DNA of 64,000 bases from WTGA01 sp965231865 (GCA_965231865.1 CBDDOJ010000002.1:1798001-1862000); one strand, 5' to 3'. Positions 27,033-36,602 are shown, numbered from the stretch's first letter. The notes: generated by a model from the letters alone, not told the origin. Numbers and translations: made by a program.

Positions 27033-28857
27033 ATCTCGAATTTCAGTGGAATCGGGCCCGGGTCCGGACAGAATTGTTCAACTGAACGACCGGCTCGTCA
27101 ACCAGATTGCAGCCGGGGAAGTCATTGAAAGACCGGCTTCCCTGTTGAAGGAATTGCTTGAAAACAGTATCGATGCCGGCTCCTCGAGAGTTGAAATCCA
27201 GGTCGAGCGGGGCGGGATCAAACGGATCCAGGTGCGGGACAACGGCTGCGGGATTGGCCAGGACCAGCTTGAGCTGGCACTGTCCAGGCATGCCACCAGC
27301 AAGCTGGCCTCGGTGGATGACCTGTTCCGGATTGCCACCCTGGGCTTTCGCGGAGAAGCGCTGCCCAGCATCGCCGCCGTATCCAAGCTGGTGGTGCGCT
27401 CGAAAACCGCCGGCCAGGAGGCCGGGGCGGAACTCGCCGTCCAGGGCGGCCGGCAGTCTTCGCCACCCCGGCCGGTCTCCCACCCCCAGGGAACGACGGT
27501 GGATGTGCAGGACCTGTTCTACAGCACTCCGGCGCGCAGGAAATTCCTGAGGACGGAAAAAACCGAGTTCCGCCACTGCCAGGATGTGGTCCGCAAGATG
27601 GCGCTGAGTCATTTCGGCGTCGGCATCGAGCTCCGTCATGACCAGCGGGTGATCTTGAACCTGCCGGCCTGCAACAGCGATCCGGAGCGACAGAAACGGA
27701 TTGCGGACATCTGCGGAGCCCCGTTTTCGGAGCAGAGCATATGGATTGAAGAGGATGTGGAAGTCATGTCGCTGTCGGGCTGGATGGGGTTGCCCACATT
27801 TTCCAGGAGCCAGCGGGACCTGCAATATTTTTTCGTCAATGGCCGGGCGGTGAAAGATGGCCTGATTTCCCATGCCGTGCGCCGGGCGTACAGTGATGTA
27901 CTGTATCACGGGCGTCATCCCGCTTTTGTCCTGTACCTGGGTATCCGGCCCGAACTGGTGGATGTCAATGTACACCCTGCAAAAAGCGAGGTGAGATTTC
28001 GGGAAAGCGGGGCGGTGCATGAGTATATCTACCGGACCCTGCACCGGGCCATTGCCGACCTGTCACCCGAATCCAGTGCGGTCGGACTGCCCGCACCCGC
28101 CGGGATTCGCCCCCAATCCTCTTTTGGGGGAAGCCATGGTTCGGAGGCGGCCCAGCAGAATATCCGGATGATGGTGGAGAACCAGGTCGCCGCCTACGAG
28201 TCCATGATGGGGTCCTTCCGGGAGACTCCTGAAACGGAGCCCGGTCCGGCAGGTACCGAAAGTCCAGATGAAGTGCCGCCTCTGGGGTATGCCATCGCGC
28301 AGTTGAAAGGGGTTTATATCCTGGCGGAAAACCGTGATGGGCTGATCATGGTGGACATGCATGCGGCCCACGAGAGGATCACGTACGAATCCCTGAAACA
28401 GAAAATGGACGACCAGGCCATGAATTCCCAGCCATTGCTGGTGCCGGTCCGGATCACCGTCAGCCGGCAGGAAGCGGCGGCGGCAGAATCCTTTATCCCC
28501 CGGTTTGCGGAACTCGGTTTTGAGGTCGCCTGTCTTGGAGAGGAAACGGTGGCCGTGCGGGCTGTGCCGGAGATGCTGGTCCACCACAATATTGAAACAC
28601 TGGTGAGGGATGTGTTGTCCGATCTCATCGAATTTGGTCACAGCAGCCGCATTACCGATTCCCAGCATGAGATCCTGTCCAGTGTGGCCTGTCACGGCTC
28701 GGTACGGGCCAACCGCAAACTGGAATTAGCGGAAATGAATGCCCTGCTCCGGGAAATGGAACGGGTGGAGCGTTCCGGTCAATGCAATCACGGTAGGCCC
28801 ACCTGGATGAGTGTTTCGCTGGGTGAAATCGACAAGTGGTTCATGCGTGGACGGTAG
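27022..28857 (+). CDS. mutL: DNA mismatch repair protein MutL
   Basis: 611 aa. The N-terminal GHKL ATPase domain has ENSIDAG, DNGCGI and GFRGEALPSIA (about 40-110). The C-terminal domain carries D445-M-H-A-A-H-E451-R-I-T-Y-E456, fitting the metal-binding endonuclease motif DQHA-X2-E-X4-E with Met in place of Gln, and CNHGRPT near the end, fitting the CPHGRP motif. This predicts a nicking MutL of the type found where MutH is absent, for example in Pseudomonas. A Pro/Ser/Glu-rich linker spans about 350-420. It overlaps amiC and miaA, so the three are probably cotranslated. Confidence 0.97.
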   Translation: MPTESRISVESGPGPDRIVQLNDRLVNQIAAGEVIERPASLLKELLENSIDAGSSRVEIQVERGGIKRIQVRDNGCGIGQDQLELALSRHATSKLASVDDLFRIATLGFRGEALPSIAAVSKLVVRSKTAGQEAGAELAVQGGRQSSPPRPVSHPQGTTVDVQDLFYSTPARRKFLRTEKTEFRHCQDVVRKMALSHFGVGIELRHDQRVILNLPACNSDPERQKRIADICGAPFSEQSIWIEEDVEVMSLSGWMGLPTFSRSQRDLQYFFVNGRAVKDGLISHAVRRAYSDVLYHGRHPAFVLYLGIRPELVDVNVHPAKSEVRFRESGAVHEYIYRTLHRAIADLSPESSAVGLPAPAGIRPQSSFGGSHGSEAAQQNIRMMVENQVAAYESMMGSFRETPETEPGPAGTESPDEVPPLGYAIAQLKGVYILAENRDGLIMVDMHAAHERITYESLKQKMDDQAMNSQPLLVPVRITVSRQEAAAAESFIPRFAELGFEVACLGEETVAVRAVPEMLVHHNIETLVRDVLSDLIEFGHSSRITDSQHEILSSVACHGSVRANRKLELAEMNALLREMERVERSGQCNHGRPTWMSVSLGEIDKWFMRGR

Positions 28858-29797
28858 CCGGTCTCCGGTGGTCTTCCTGATGGGCCCAACGGCCACGGGC
28901 AAAACCGAAATTGCCAGGCGGTTGCATGAACGCATGGACTGCGAGTTGATCAGTGTGGATGCCGCCCAGGTGTACCAGGGGATGAACATCGGGACGGCGA
29001 AGCCGGATGCGGAATTTCTGGCCCGAACGCCCCATCACCTGATCGATATCCGGGAGATTTCCCAGGCCTACTCGGCCGCGGACTTCAGCCGGGATGCCAC
29101 GGCCCTGATCGCGCAAATCACCCAGCGGGGAAAGGTGCCCGTACTGGTGGGGGGTACCATGTTTTACTTCTCCGCGCTCGAAAATGGATTGTCCGCCCTG
29201 CCAGCAGCCGACCCGGTGCTGCGAAAACAGATCCGGCAGGATATCCGGGAAAATGGCCTTGCGGCCCTGTATGAGGAACTGGCTGCTGCAGACAGGGAAA
29301 TGGCCCGTCAGTTGTCTCCGACGGATTCCCAGAGAATCCAGCGGGCCATTGAGGTGCTTCGACTGACCGGGCTGCCGCCATCCCGGTTGAGGAGGAGGGC
29401 GATGGGCAATGCCCTGAAACACCCCGTGATCAAGTTGGCGGTCTTCAGCGGAGACCGGAAAACCCTGCACCATGAAATCGGGGAACGGTTCCGGCAGATG
29501 CTTGAACGGGGACTGGTGGATGAAGTCAGGGCCCTGGCCGGGGAACCGGGGTTTTCCGGATCGTTGCCGGCCCTGCGTTCCGTGGGCTATCGCCAGGTAC
29601 TGGCCCATTTGAACGGCGCGGTACCGTACGCGGACATGATTGGGAACGGGCAGGCGGCAACCCGTCAGCTGGCCAAGCGGCAACTCACCTGGATGCGGAA
29701 CCAGTCCAACCTGGTGTGGTTTGAAAAAAGCCAGAAAAGGATCGTGGATTCCATGGTCGATTTCCTCGAGGGTGCATTCCAAATGGTCCATCGGTGA
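28847..29797 (+). CDS. miaA: tRNA dimethylallyltransferase
   Basis: 316 aa from GTG 28847, which overlaps the mutL stop. MiaA transfers a dimethylallyl group to N6 of A37 in UNN-reading tRNAs. The P-loop is GPTATGKTE, followed by the DAAQVYQGMNIGTAKP substrate motif, HHLIDI and VLVGGTMFYFSAL. The C-terminal KRQLTWMRNQ segment matches the tRNA-binding end of the family. A GTG 12 codons upstream is also in frame but has no counterpart in the family. Confidence 0.95.
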   Translation: MDGSRSPVVFLMGPTATGKTEIARRLHERMDCELISVDAAQVYQGMNIGTAKPDAEFLARTPHHLIDIREISQAYSAADFSRDATALIAQITQRGKVPVLVGGTMFYFSALENGLSALPAADPVLRKQIRQDIRENGLAALYEELAAADREMARQLSPTDSQRIQRAIEVLRLTGLPPSRLRRRAMGNALKHPVIKLAVFSGDRKTLHHEIGERFRQMLERGLVDEVRALAGEPGFSGSLPALRSVGYRQVLAHLNGAVPYADMIGNGQAATRQLAKRQLTWMRNQSNLVWFEKSQKRIVDSMVDFLEGAFQMVHR

Positions 29798-30109
29798 TCA
29801 GGCCATGACAACCGGGGTTTTTCAGCATGGACTGTGCTCTACTCCCTGATACCCGGACAGGGTGAATGCACGTTTTACCGGCAGGTTCGATGGCCGGGAT
29901 GGGCCGGCGTGTTCCGCATGCCGACTGTCCGCTCATGGCCTCACCGGCCAGGACACCAATCGGGAATTTGATGCGGCCGAAAGCCATTTCCACAACCAAT
30001 GTCCGGATGCATTACAATAAAGATGGGCGACTGTCTATACAGGTCGGGTGAATGACCTGAAACAGGATGACCCATCCATAACAATTATAGCAACCAACAG
30101 GTGAAGAAA
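29798..30109. other. miaA-hfq intergenic region
   Basis: 312 bp without a gene. A TACAAT hexamer at 30013 and AT-rich sequence just before hfq suggest an hfq promoter here, but no well-spaced -35 box is visible. In E. coli hfq also has its own promoters in and after miaA. Confidence 0.4.
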
Positions 30110-30379
30110 ATGGCACAACAAAGAGGAATGGCCTTACAGGATCCGTTTTTGAACATATTGAGAAAGGAGCGGATCCCGGTCTCCATATTTTTGGTCAACG
30201 GGATTAAACTTCAGGGGCAGGTGGAATCGTTTGACCAGTTCGTAATTTTGCTTCGCAACACAGTGAACCAGATGATTTACAAGCATGCCATCTCAACGAT
30301 CGTGCCTGGACGCATGATTCGTGTTCCGCAGGACGGGGAAGATAAAGAGGCGATCGAATCGGATGGCAATTATATTTGA
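30110..30379 (+). CDS. hfq: RNA chaperone Hfq
   Basis: 89 aa from ATG 30110, with AGGTGAAG as ribosome-binding site. Hfq forms hexamers that pair small RNAs with mRNAs. The Sm1 motif region is LQDPFLNILRKERIPVSIFL and the Sm2 motif is YKHAIST, both essentially identical to the gammaproteobacterial consensus. The C-terminal tail is short (about 20 residues after the core) and acidic. It is followed by hflX after 84 bp, as in E. coli. Confidence 0.97.
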   Translation: MAQQRGMALQDPFLNILRKERIPVSIFLVNGIKLQGQVESFDQFVILLRNTVNQMIYKHAISTIVPGRMIRVPQDGEDKEAIESDGNYI

Positions 30380-30463
30380 GATCGTTTTGGGCGGGAATTC
30401 AGGAGGCATCGGACACTGTTCACGCAAATAGAAAAGAACAACCCGGGTGCAGGGCCTGGAAAT

Positions 30464-31765
30464 GTGGAACGGGCCATTCTGGTTCGGCAGATGGAGCACA
30501 ACCGGCCGGAACACGAAAACCCGCTGTCCGAATTGAGGGAATTGGCCGTGTCGGCCGGCGCCCGCGTCTGCACCGAACTCCTGACGGTGCGGCCCAGGCC
30601 GGTTGCGGCCACCTATCTCGGCAAGGGGAAGGTTGGGGAGCTTGCCAGCCTGGTTCGGGTTCACTGCGCGACGGTGATCATTTTTGATCACGATATCAGC
30701 CCGGTCCAGGAACGGAATATCGAAAGGATCGTGGAATGCCGCGTCCTGGACCGTACGGGGCTCATTCTCGATATCTTCGCCCAACGTGCAACCTCCAGCG
30801 AAGGCAAGCTGCAGGTTGAACTGGCACAACTGACCCATCTTTCGACCCGACTGGTTCGGGGGTGGACCCACCTGGAACGCCAGAAAGGAGGGATCGGACT
30901 TCGTGGCCCCGGGGAATCCCAACTGGAAACCGACCGCAGGCTGGTCGGCCAGCGAATCAAGAACCTGACCCGGAGGCTGAAAAAGGTCGAATCGCAACGG
31001 GCCCTGCGCCGGCGGGCTCGGCACCGTACTCCCATTCCGACGGTTTCACTGGTCGGGTATACCAACGCCGGAAAGTCGTCCCTGTTCAATGCACTCACAA
31101 AATCGAATGTGTTGGTGGCCAACAAGCTGTTTGCGACCCTCGACCCCACCATGCGGCGGCTGGAAGTGCCCGGCTTCGGCCCGGTGGTCCTGTCAGACAC
31201 CGTTGGTTTCATACAGGGGTTGCCGCATAGCCTGGTCGCGGCATTCCATGCAACGCTGGAAGAGGTGGCCAACGCCAGTTGTCTGGTGCTGGTCAGTGAT
31301 CTTTCCAATTCCGGGCACCGGGAATTGCAGCACCATGTCCAGCAGGTGCTGGATGAGATTGGCGCCGGGGAAATCCCCGTACTTCACGTCTACAATAAAA
31401 TCGACCTGACCGGCGATCAGGCGCGGCGGAAATCGAATGGCCAGGAACGTGCAGAGGGGGTTTGGTTGTCCGCATACACCGGAGACGGAATCGATTTGCT
31501 GACCAGGGCGTTGAGTGATGTCCTGGGGCGGGGACATGTCTATTACCAGATCAACCTGCAGCCCGAGGCAGGAGAACTCCGGTCCAGGCTGTATCAGCGT
31601 TGTGAGATTCTGGAAGAAAATACGGATGAATGCGGTGCCATTACCATGAAAGTGAAAATGGATCCGGCTATTATGGGGTGGCTCCGGTCCCAGTCCCGGT
31701 TCGACGGTTTATGGCGGGATATGACGCCAGGGGCAGGATGGGCAGGATCGGGCCAGAAAGAGTGA
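30464..31765 (+). CDS. hflX: Ribosome-associated GTPase HflX
   Basis: 433 aa. HflX binds the 50S subunit and helps split stalled or heat-damaged ribosomes. The N-terminal glycine-rich subdomain (KPxx-GKGKVGEL-like, then FDHDISPVQERNIER) leads to RATSSEGKLQVELAQL and GGIGLRGPGESQLETD, both family signatures. The G domain follows: G1 GYTNAGKSS, G3 DTVGFI and G4 NKID. The first codon is uncertain: GTG 30464 is used here, but homology (VERAILV) could extend a few codons further upstream in the same frame. It is the last core gene before the accessory island. Confidence 0.94.
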   Translation: MERAILVRQMEHNRPEHENPLSELRELAVSAGARVCTELLTVRPRPVAATYLGKGKVGELASLVRVHCATVIIFDHDISPVQERNIERIVECRVLDRTGLILDIFAQRATSSEGKLQVELAQLTHLSTRLVRGWTHLERQKGGIGLRGPGESQLETDRRLVGQRIKNLTRRLKKVESQRALRRRARHRTPIPTVSLVGYTNAGKSSLFNALTKSNVLVANKLFATLDPTMRRLEVPGFGPVVLSDTVGFIQGLPHSLVAAFHATLEEVANASCLVLVSDLSNSGHRELQHHVQQVLDEIGAGEIPVLHVYNKIDLTGDQARRKSNGQERAEGVWLSAYTGDGIDLLTRALSDVLGRGHVYYQINLQPEAGELRSRLYQRCEILEENTDECGAITMKVKMDPAIMGWLRSQSRFDGLWRDMTPGAGWAGSGQKE

Positions 31766-31935
31766 AGTGCGTTGTTAAAACAGGACAAGAGCGAAGTGCC
31801 GACACGCCGGGATTCCAGTTGCATCCCCTGGAGGGCGACTGCGCGGGTCAGTGGAGCGTTCGCGTCCCCGTCAACTGGCGCGCGGTGTTCCGCTTCGAGG
31901 ACAGCGAGGCCGTGGGCCTGATCGACTATCACTGA
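31766..31935 (+). pseudogene. HigB/RelE-type toxin, C-terminal remnant
   Basis: Directly after the hflX stop, the frame ending at 31935 reads GFQLHPLEGDCAGQWSVRVP, NWRAVFRF and a final LIDYH. This is the conserved C-terminal half of HigB-type RelE toxins (LxxLKGxxxGxWSIRVNxxWRI-FRF ... VDYH). The N-terminal half is missing and no start belongs to it. It marks the left junction of the island. Confidence 0.7.
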
Positions 31936-31954
31936 CCGAATGGGAGTGCTGACC

Positions 31955-32173
31955 ATGAACGATATTGCAAGCGAGCGCATCGGTCCGATGCTGAACCCGC
32001 CGTACTTGGACGAACTGATCCGTGAGGACATAAACGATGTGGGCTGGAATGTGATGGAGACGGCGTCGCGGCTCGGGTGTGAGTGTGGCATGATCGGAGG
32101 CTGTGGAACGTCGCATGAAGGCGTTGCACGCATGATCGAGGCGGACGCCATCGGTACTATCGGCTCAGGCTGA
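31955..32173 (+). pseudogene. HigA-type antitoxin remnant
   Basis: The frame from ATG 31955 contains MLNPPYLDELIREDINDVGW and TASRLG, the start of HigA antitoxins (NPPHPGExLREDxLxxLG ... TxxAxxLGVS). After the first half of the helix-turn-helix the sequence no longer matches, so a frameshift or replacement has removed the rest. Its stop overlaps the next start as TGATG, so the 72-codon remnant could still be translated and coupled to the restriction enzyme gene. Confidence 0.65.
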
Positions 32174-34950
32174 TGCGCCTGTCTTGGAACGAAGTCCGTG
32201 CTCGTGCTGCCACCTTCGCGAACGACTGGCGGGACGCGGCCTACGAGAAAGGCGAGACCCAGAGCTTCTACAACGACTTCTTCGAAGTCTTCGGCGTCCA
32301 GCGGCGCTCTGTGGCGCGTTACGAGGAACACGTCACGAAGCTGAACAACCGCTCAGGTTACATCGACCTGTTCTGGCCTCGCGTTCTCATTGTCGAGCAG
32401 AAGAGTACCGGACGCGATCTCGACAAAGCCTACGGCCAAGCTGGGGAGTACTTCGACGCGCTGCGCGAACGCGACCGCCCGCGTTTCGTTCTGGTGAGCG
32501 ACTTCCAGACCTTTGCGCTTCGCGATCTCGACGAGCGGACGGTTGTCGAGTTTGCACTGCCGGACTTGCCCAAGCATGTGGAGTCTTTCGGTTTCATTCT
32601 CGGTGTGCAGCGCCGGACTTTCCGTGATCAGAACCCGGCGAACATTGAGGCGGCCGAACTCGTCGGGCGGCTACATGATGCGCTCCACGAAGCAGGCTAC
32701 GAGGGACACGATCTGGAGAGGTTCCTCGTGCGAATCGCGTTCTGCTTGTTTGCGGACGATACTGGCATCTTCGAGCCGCGTGACATTTTTCTCGACTTCC
32801 TGGAGGCGCGTACCGCTGAAGATGGGTCGGATATTGGACCGTGGCTATCGCAACTGTTTGAAGTGTTGGATACCCCGGAGACCGAGCGCCAGAACACGCT
32901 CGACGAAGACCTTGCGCGGTTTCCCTATGTCAACGGCGAACTGTTCGACGGGCCACTGCGCATTCCGGCATTTGACACGTCCATGCGCGAGGTGCTGCTG
33001 GCGGCCTGCCGTTTCGACTGGTCGGAGATTTCGCCCGCGATCTTCGGGGCACTGTTCCAGTCGGTGATGGACCCGAAGGAGCGCCGCGCCCAAGGCGCAC
33101 ACTACACGACCGAAAAGAATATTCTCAAGGTGATCGAGCCGTTGTTCATGGACGACCTGCGTGCAGAGTTTAAGCGGATAAAGGATCGTCGTGACCGTGG
33201 CCGCCTTGCAGCACTCCGGCAGTTCCAGAAGAAGCTCGGCAGTATGATGTTCTTCGATCCGGCCTGCGGTTGCGGCAACTTCTTGGTCATTGCATATCGG
33301 GAGTTGCGCGCGCTTGAAATGGAGGTTTTGAAAGAAATACACCCGAGCGGGACTGAAGATCTGGTGGCGGCGGGGCTTTCGGTGATTGATGTCGACCAGT
33401 TCCATGGGATTGAAATCGACGAATTTCCCGTACGTATTGCGGAAACCGCCTTGTGGATGATGGACCACATCATGAACAACCGGTTGAGCTTGGAGTTCGG
33501 CCAGATCTATACGCGTATTCCGCTTGAGAAGTCGCCGCACATTGTCCATGGCGACGCACTGGAAACGGACTGGTCCGAGCTGTTGCCATCGGGTGACTGC
33601 TCTTTCGTCTTCGGCAACCCGCCTTTCCGTGGCGCGAAGTTCCAATCATCGGATCAGCGTGCTCAAGTGCGTCGGATTGCTGCGCTCGGAAAGAGTGGCG
33701 GGACGCTGGATTACGTCGCTGCGTGGTTTATCAAGGCGGGGGAGTACGTGAGCGGAAGTGATGCTCGGATCGGCTTCGTCGCGACCAATTCGATCACGCA
33801 AGGCGAACAGGTAGCGCAATTGTGGCCGGTCCTGTTTCAGCGTTGCAAGCTCGAAATCGCGTTCGCGCACCGGACCTTTGCATGGGGGTCGGACGCACGG
33901 GGCAGGGCGCATGTGCATGTCGTCATTCTTGGCCTCGACCGACGGGAGGCAGTGCGAGCGGAGAAACGATTGTTCAGCTATCCCGACATCAACGGCGAGC
34001 CGGAGGAAAGCCGTCACGCTGCGCTGTCGCCTTACCTGTTCGATGGGGGGCAGCTATCTGATCCACATCTGATCGTGCAGGCGGAAAATACACCAATTAG
34101 CAGATTACCCCCCCTTCGTTATGGATCACAACCTATAGATGGTGGGAATCTGATTTTCGATGAAAAAGAATATTCGGAGATATTGGAAGTAGAACCAGAT
34201 GCTTGCCCTTATCTTCGCCCGTTCGTTGGCGCACGCGAGTACTTGCAAGGTGGCTCAAGATGGATTCTGATGCTAATTGATGCACCGCCCGAAAAACTTG
34301 CACGACTGTCCGTAGTGAGGGAACACATAGCGGCAGTCCGCGACTATCGTTTGTCCAGCAAACGAGCCGTTACACGAGAACTGGCTAAATTTCCAACACA
34401 GTTTGCGTTTTCTACTATTCCAACCAATTCGTTTCTGGTTATCCCCGAGGTCAGTTCAGAACGCCGCGATTACGTGCCCATAGGATGGCTCCAACCGCCG
34501 ACGATTCCGAGCAATCTCGTTCGGGTTCTGGAGAACGCTACCTTGGCCGATTTCGCGCTGTTGACATCGGCGATGCACATGGCGTGGCTGCGCCATATCG
34601 GTGGGCGGCTGGAGAGTCGATACCGCTACTCCATTGGCCTTGTTTACAACACGTTCCCGTTGCCACCCAAGGATGCGGACCTGTCGAGGCTGGAACCCTT
34701 CGCACAAGCGGTGCTCGACGCTCGTGCCTCGCATCCGGGTGCGACACTCGCCAATCTCTACGACCCAGACCTGATGCCCCCGAATCTCCGCAAGGTGCAT
34801 CAGGTACTCGACCGCGCGGTGGACCGGCTCTATCGACGCGGTGGGTTTTCTTCCGAGCGCGAGCGGACTGAACATCTGTTCAGTCTCTATGAGAAGATGG
34901 ATGCGCCATTAAGCGTCAGCCCCAACAAAGGGCGAAGGCGTCGCTGCTGA
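32173..34950 (+). CDS. MmeI-type single-chain restriction-modification enzyme (type IIL)
   Basis: 925 aa, the size of MmeI-family enzymes, which combine nuclease, adenine methylase and target recognition in one chain. The nuclease motif is D65-X9-E75-X-K77 (in IDLFWPRVLIVEQKS), the same D-X9-E-x-K spacing as MmeI. A helical connector follows. The N6-adenine methylase has motif I DPACGCGN (362-369) and motif IV NPPF (482-485). The target-recognition part spans about 620-840 (ending RYRYSIGLVYNTFPLP) and is visibly AT-richer than the rest, as expected for an exchanged specificity module. It would both methylate one strand and cut about 20 bp away. All motifs are intact. Confidence 0.9.
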   Translation: MRLSWNEVRARAATFANDWRDAAYEKGETQSFYNDFFEVFGVQRRSVARYEEHVTKLNNRSGYIDLFWPRVLIVEQKSTGRDLDKAYGQAGEYFDALRERDRPRFVLVSDFQTFALRDLDERTVVEFALPDLPKHVESFGFILGVQRRTFRDQNPANIEAAELVGRLHDALHEAGYEGHDLERFLVRIAFCLFADDTGIFEPRDIFLDFLEARTAEDGSDIGPWLSQLFEVLDTPETERQNTLDEDLARFPYVNGELFDGPLRIPAFDTSMREVLLAACRFDWSEISPAIFGALFQSVMDPKERRAQGAHYTTEKNILKVIEPLFMDDLRAEFKRIKDRRDRGRLAALRQFQKKLGSMMFFDPACGCGNFLVIAYRELRALEMEVLKEIHPSGTEDLVAAGLSVIDVDQFHGIEIDEFPVRIAETALWMMDHIMNNRLSLEFGQIYTRIPLEKSPHIVHGDALETDWSELLPSGDCSFVFGNPPFRGAKFQSSDQRAQVRRIAALGKSGGTLDYVAAWFIKAGEYVSGSDARIGFVATNSITQGEQVAQLWPVLFQRCKLEIAFAHRTFAWGSDARGRAHVHVVILGLDRREAVRAEKRLFSYPDINGEPEESRHAALSPYLFDGGQLSDPHLIVQAENTPISRLPPLRYGSQPIDGGNLIFDEKEYSEILEVEPDACPYLRPFVGAREYLQGGSRWILMLIDAPPEKLARLSVVREHIAAVRDYRLSSKRAVTRELAKFPTQFAFSTIPTNSFLVIPEVSSERRDYVPIGWLQPPTIPSNLVRVLENATLADFALLTSAMHMAWLRHIGGRLESRYRYSIGLVYNTFPLPPKDADLSRLEPFAQAVLDARASHPGATLANLYDPDLMPPNLRKVHQVLDRAVDRLYRRGGFSSERERTEHLFSLYEKMDAPLSVSPNKGRRRRC

Positions 34951-35009
34951 AGGCAATCATCATCCAAAATGCATACAATAGTACCATCGAAGACAATGAG
35001 TCAGAACTG

Positions 35010-35855
35010 ATGAACGATCCGCATGTGGTTATGCTCGTCTATAAAATCAAGCACAACAAATCCATCATCAATTACAGTAAAGCCGAGCCATTCTGTCGGG
35101 ACGAACAAGGCTTTCGGCTCTCGGTAGCGGAAGGCGTGGCGCGATTTGAATTGAAGGATCACTATCCGACAATAGACGAGGCACATAAGGCCATCGCCGA
35201 CTATAGGCATGCTTGGAAGTTCGACGCGCAACTCCAGCGGGGGCCAGGCAGCTTCTGTCTGTGTCTCGATCGTAAGAAGTCGAAACTGATTGATCGAAAG
35301 CCAACGCCCGGGTGCAAGGGTCTCCGTGCGAGTATTACAGCCGGAACTCCTTCGATCAGTGCAAATTTGGGGCCGGTTCGAGCTCCCGAATATCCCAAGC
35401 CACCATCGGATATAAAGCTGGACGCCAACATCAGGACGATGCACAAGCGTTACATGGGCTATCGATGTGAGCATGAACCGCTTGGGGCCATGGCGTACTT
35501 CTGCCTTTCCATGTTAGAGGCCCCGCCTATACAACAGAGTTCAGAACAACGAAAACCATCAAAGAAGCGCAAGGCCGCTACCGCGAAGTACGCTATAGAC
35601 GAATGGGTACTCTCCAAGATTGGCCACCTTTCGTCCACGAAGGGAGGAAAGTATGCGAGAAAGCAAGAGGGTACAGATCAACCTCTGAGTCCTAAGCAAC
35701 GCGATTTTCTGGAACAGGCAGTTAAGACCATCATTCGCCGAGCCGCAGAAAGGGAGCACATGCCAGAAGGCAACCTACCGACGATATCGCAGTCGGATTT
35801 GCCGTCTTTGGAGAATGATTCTGATTCTGAGCCAATACAACGAAGTAGTAAGTGA
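35010..35855 (+). CDS. Uncharacterised protein next to the MmeI-type enzyme
   Basis: 281 aa, not recognised. The N-terminal half is compact and mixed alpha/beta (VVMLVYKIKHNKS, DEAHKAIADYRHAWKF). The middle has a Pro/Lys-rich linker, and residues about 185-250 are rich in Lys and Arg (KPSKKRKAATAKY), so nucleic-acid binding is possible. The tail is acidic and Ser-rich. It begins 60 bp after the restriction gene, behind a 13-codon leader frame (34970) whose stop overlaps its ATG as TGATG. Base composition is more AT-rich than the core genes. It may belong to the defence cassette, but no function can be assigned. Confidence 0.6.
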   Translation: MNDPHVVMLVYKIKHNKSIINYSKAEPFCRDEQGFRLSVAEGVARFELKDHYPTIDEAHKAIADYRHAWKFDAQLQRGPGSFCLCLDRKKSKLIDRKPTPGCKGLRASITAGTPSISANLGPVRAPEYPKPPSDIKLDANIRTMHKRYMGYRCEHEPLGAMAYFCLSMLEAPPIQQSSEQRKPSKKRKAATAKYAIDEWVLSKIGHLSSTKGGKYARKQEGTDQPLSPKQRDFLEQAVKTIIRRAAEREHMPEGNLPTISQSDLPSLENDSDSEPIQRSSK

Positions 35856-35985
35856 GGTTCACACTGCTGTCACCATGACAATGATTTTCCTCACCCTTTC
35901 CGCCGTCCTCGCGTCTGAGTTTTCTCCCGAAGTAAGCGTTTGGTCGGTTTGTGATGCCCCCTGAATCGGACGGGATTTGAGATAA

Positions 35986-36602
35986 ATGACTATGGATTCA
36001 GTTGTTTCCATTTTGGAAACAACTGCCGCCGATGGCAAAAACTACAAAACCAAATATTACAACCTCAATGCCATCATTGCCGTTGGATACCGGGTTAACA
36101 GCTACCAGGCCACCCAATTCCGTATATGGCAACCAAAACCCTGAAAGAATTCATCATCAAGGGTTTTGTGCTGGATAATGAACGGCTCAAACAGGGAAAG
36201 CACTTCGGCAAGGATTATTTCGATGAGCTTCTGGAACGGATTCGGGAAATCCGGGCCAGTGAGAGGCGGTTTTATCAAAAGATCACCGATATTCATGCGC
36301 TTTCAGTGGATTATGATCGGGACGCCCCGATGACCCATGATTTTTTCGCTACCGTTCAGAACAAACTGCACTGGGCCATTACCGGAAAGACCGCCGCGGA
36401 AATCATCTGCGAATCGGCAGATGCAGAAAAAATGCACATGAGGCTTACAAGCTGGAAGCAAGCACCTGACGGGAAAATTCTGAAATCGGATATCTCTGTT
36501 GCCAAAAACTACCCCCGTGCCAGTGTGAAGTGCAACACTGGCACGGGGGGCAATCCTGCCGTTGTGCTATTGCGTGGTCATTTCACGGCAGCGCCCTGTT
36601 GA
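35986..36602 (+). pseudogene. RhuM family protein, truncated and frameshifted
   Basis: The fragment reads SVVSILETTAADGKNYKTK, YYNLNAIIAVGYRVNSYQAT, FRIW and then, after a one-base shift near 36121, ATKTLKEFIIKGFVLDNERL. It continues through GKDYFDELLERIREIRASER and FFATVQNKLHWAITGKTAAE to SVAKNY. This is the core of RhuM (virulence) family proteins. The N-terminal DNA-binding-like part and the C-terminus after AKNY are missing. The frame ends at 36602 in unrelated sequence beginning at a hairpin. Confidence 0.8.
36512..36549. repeat. Perfect 15-bp hairpin at the RhuM break
   Basis: CCCCCGTGCCAGTGT (36512-36526) and its exact complement (36535-36549) are separated by 8 bases. RhuM similarity ends here. 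No T run follows, so it is not a typical terminator; it may be the end of a lost mobile element. Confidence 0.5.

Noticed and set aside
36512..36549. Rho-independent terminator
   Set aside because: The stem is perfect but no T run follows on either strand.
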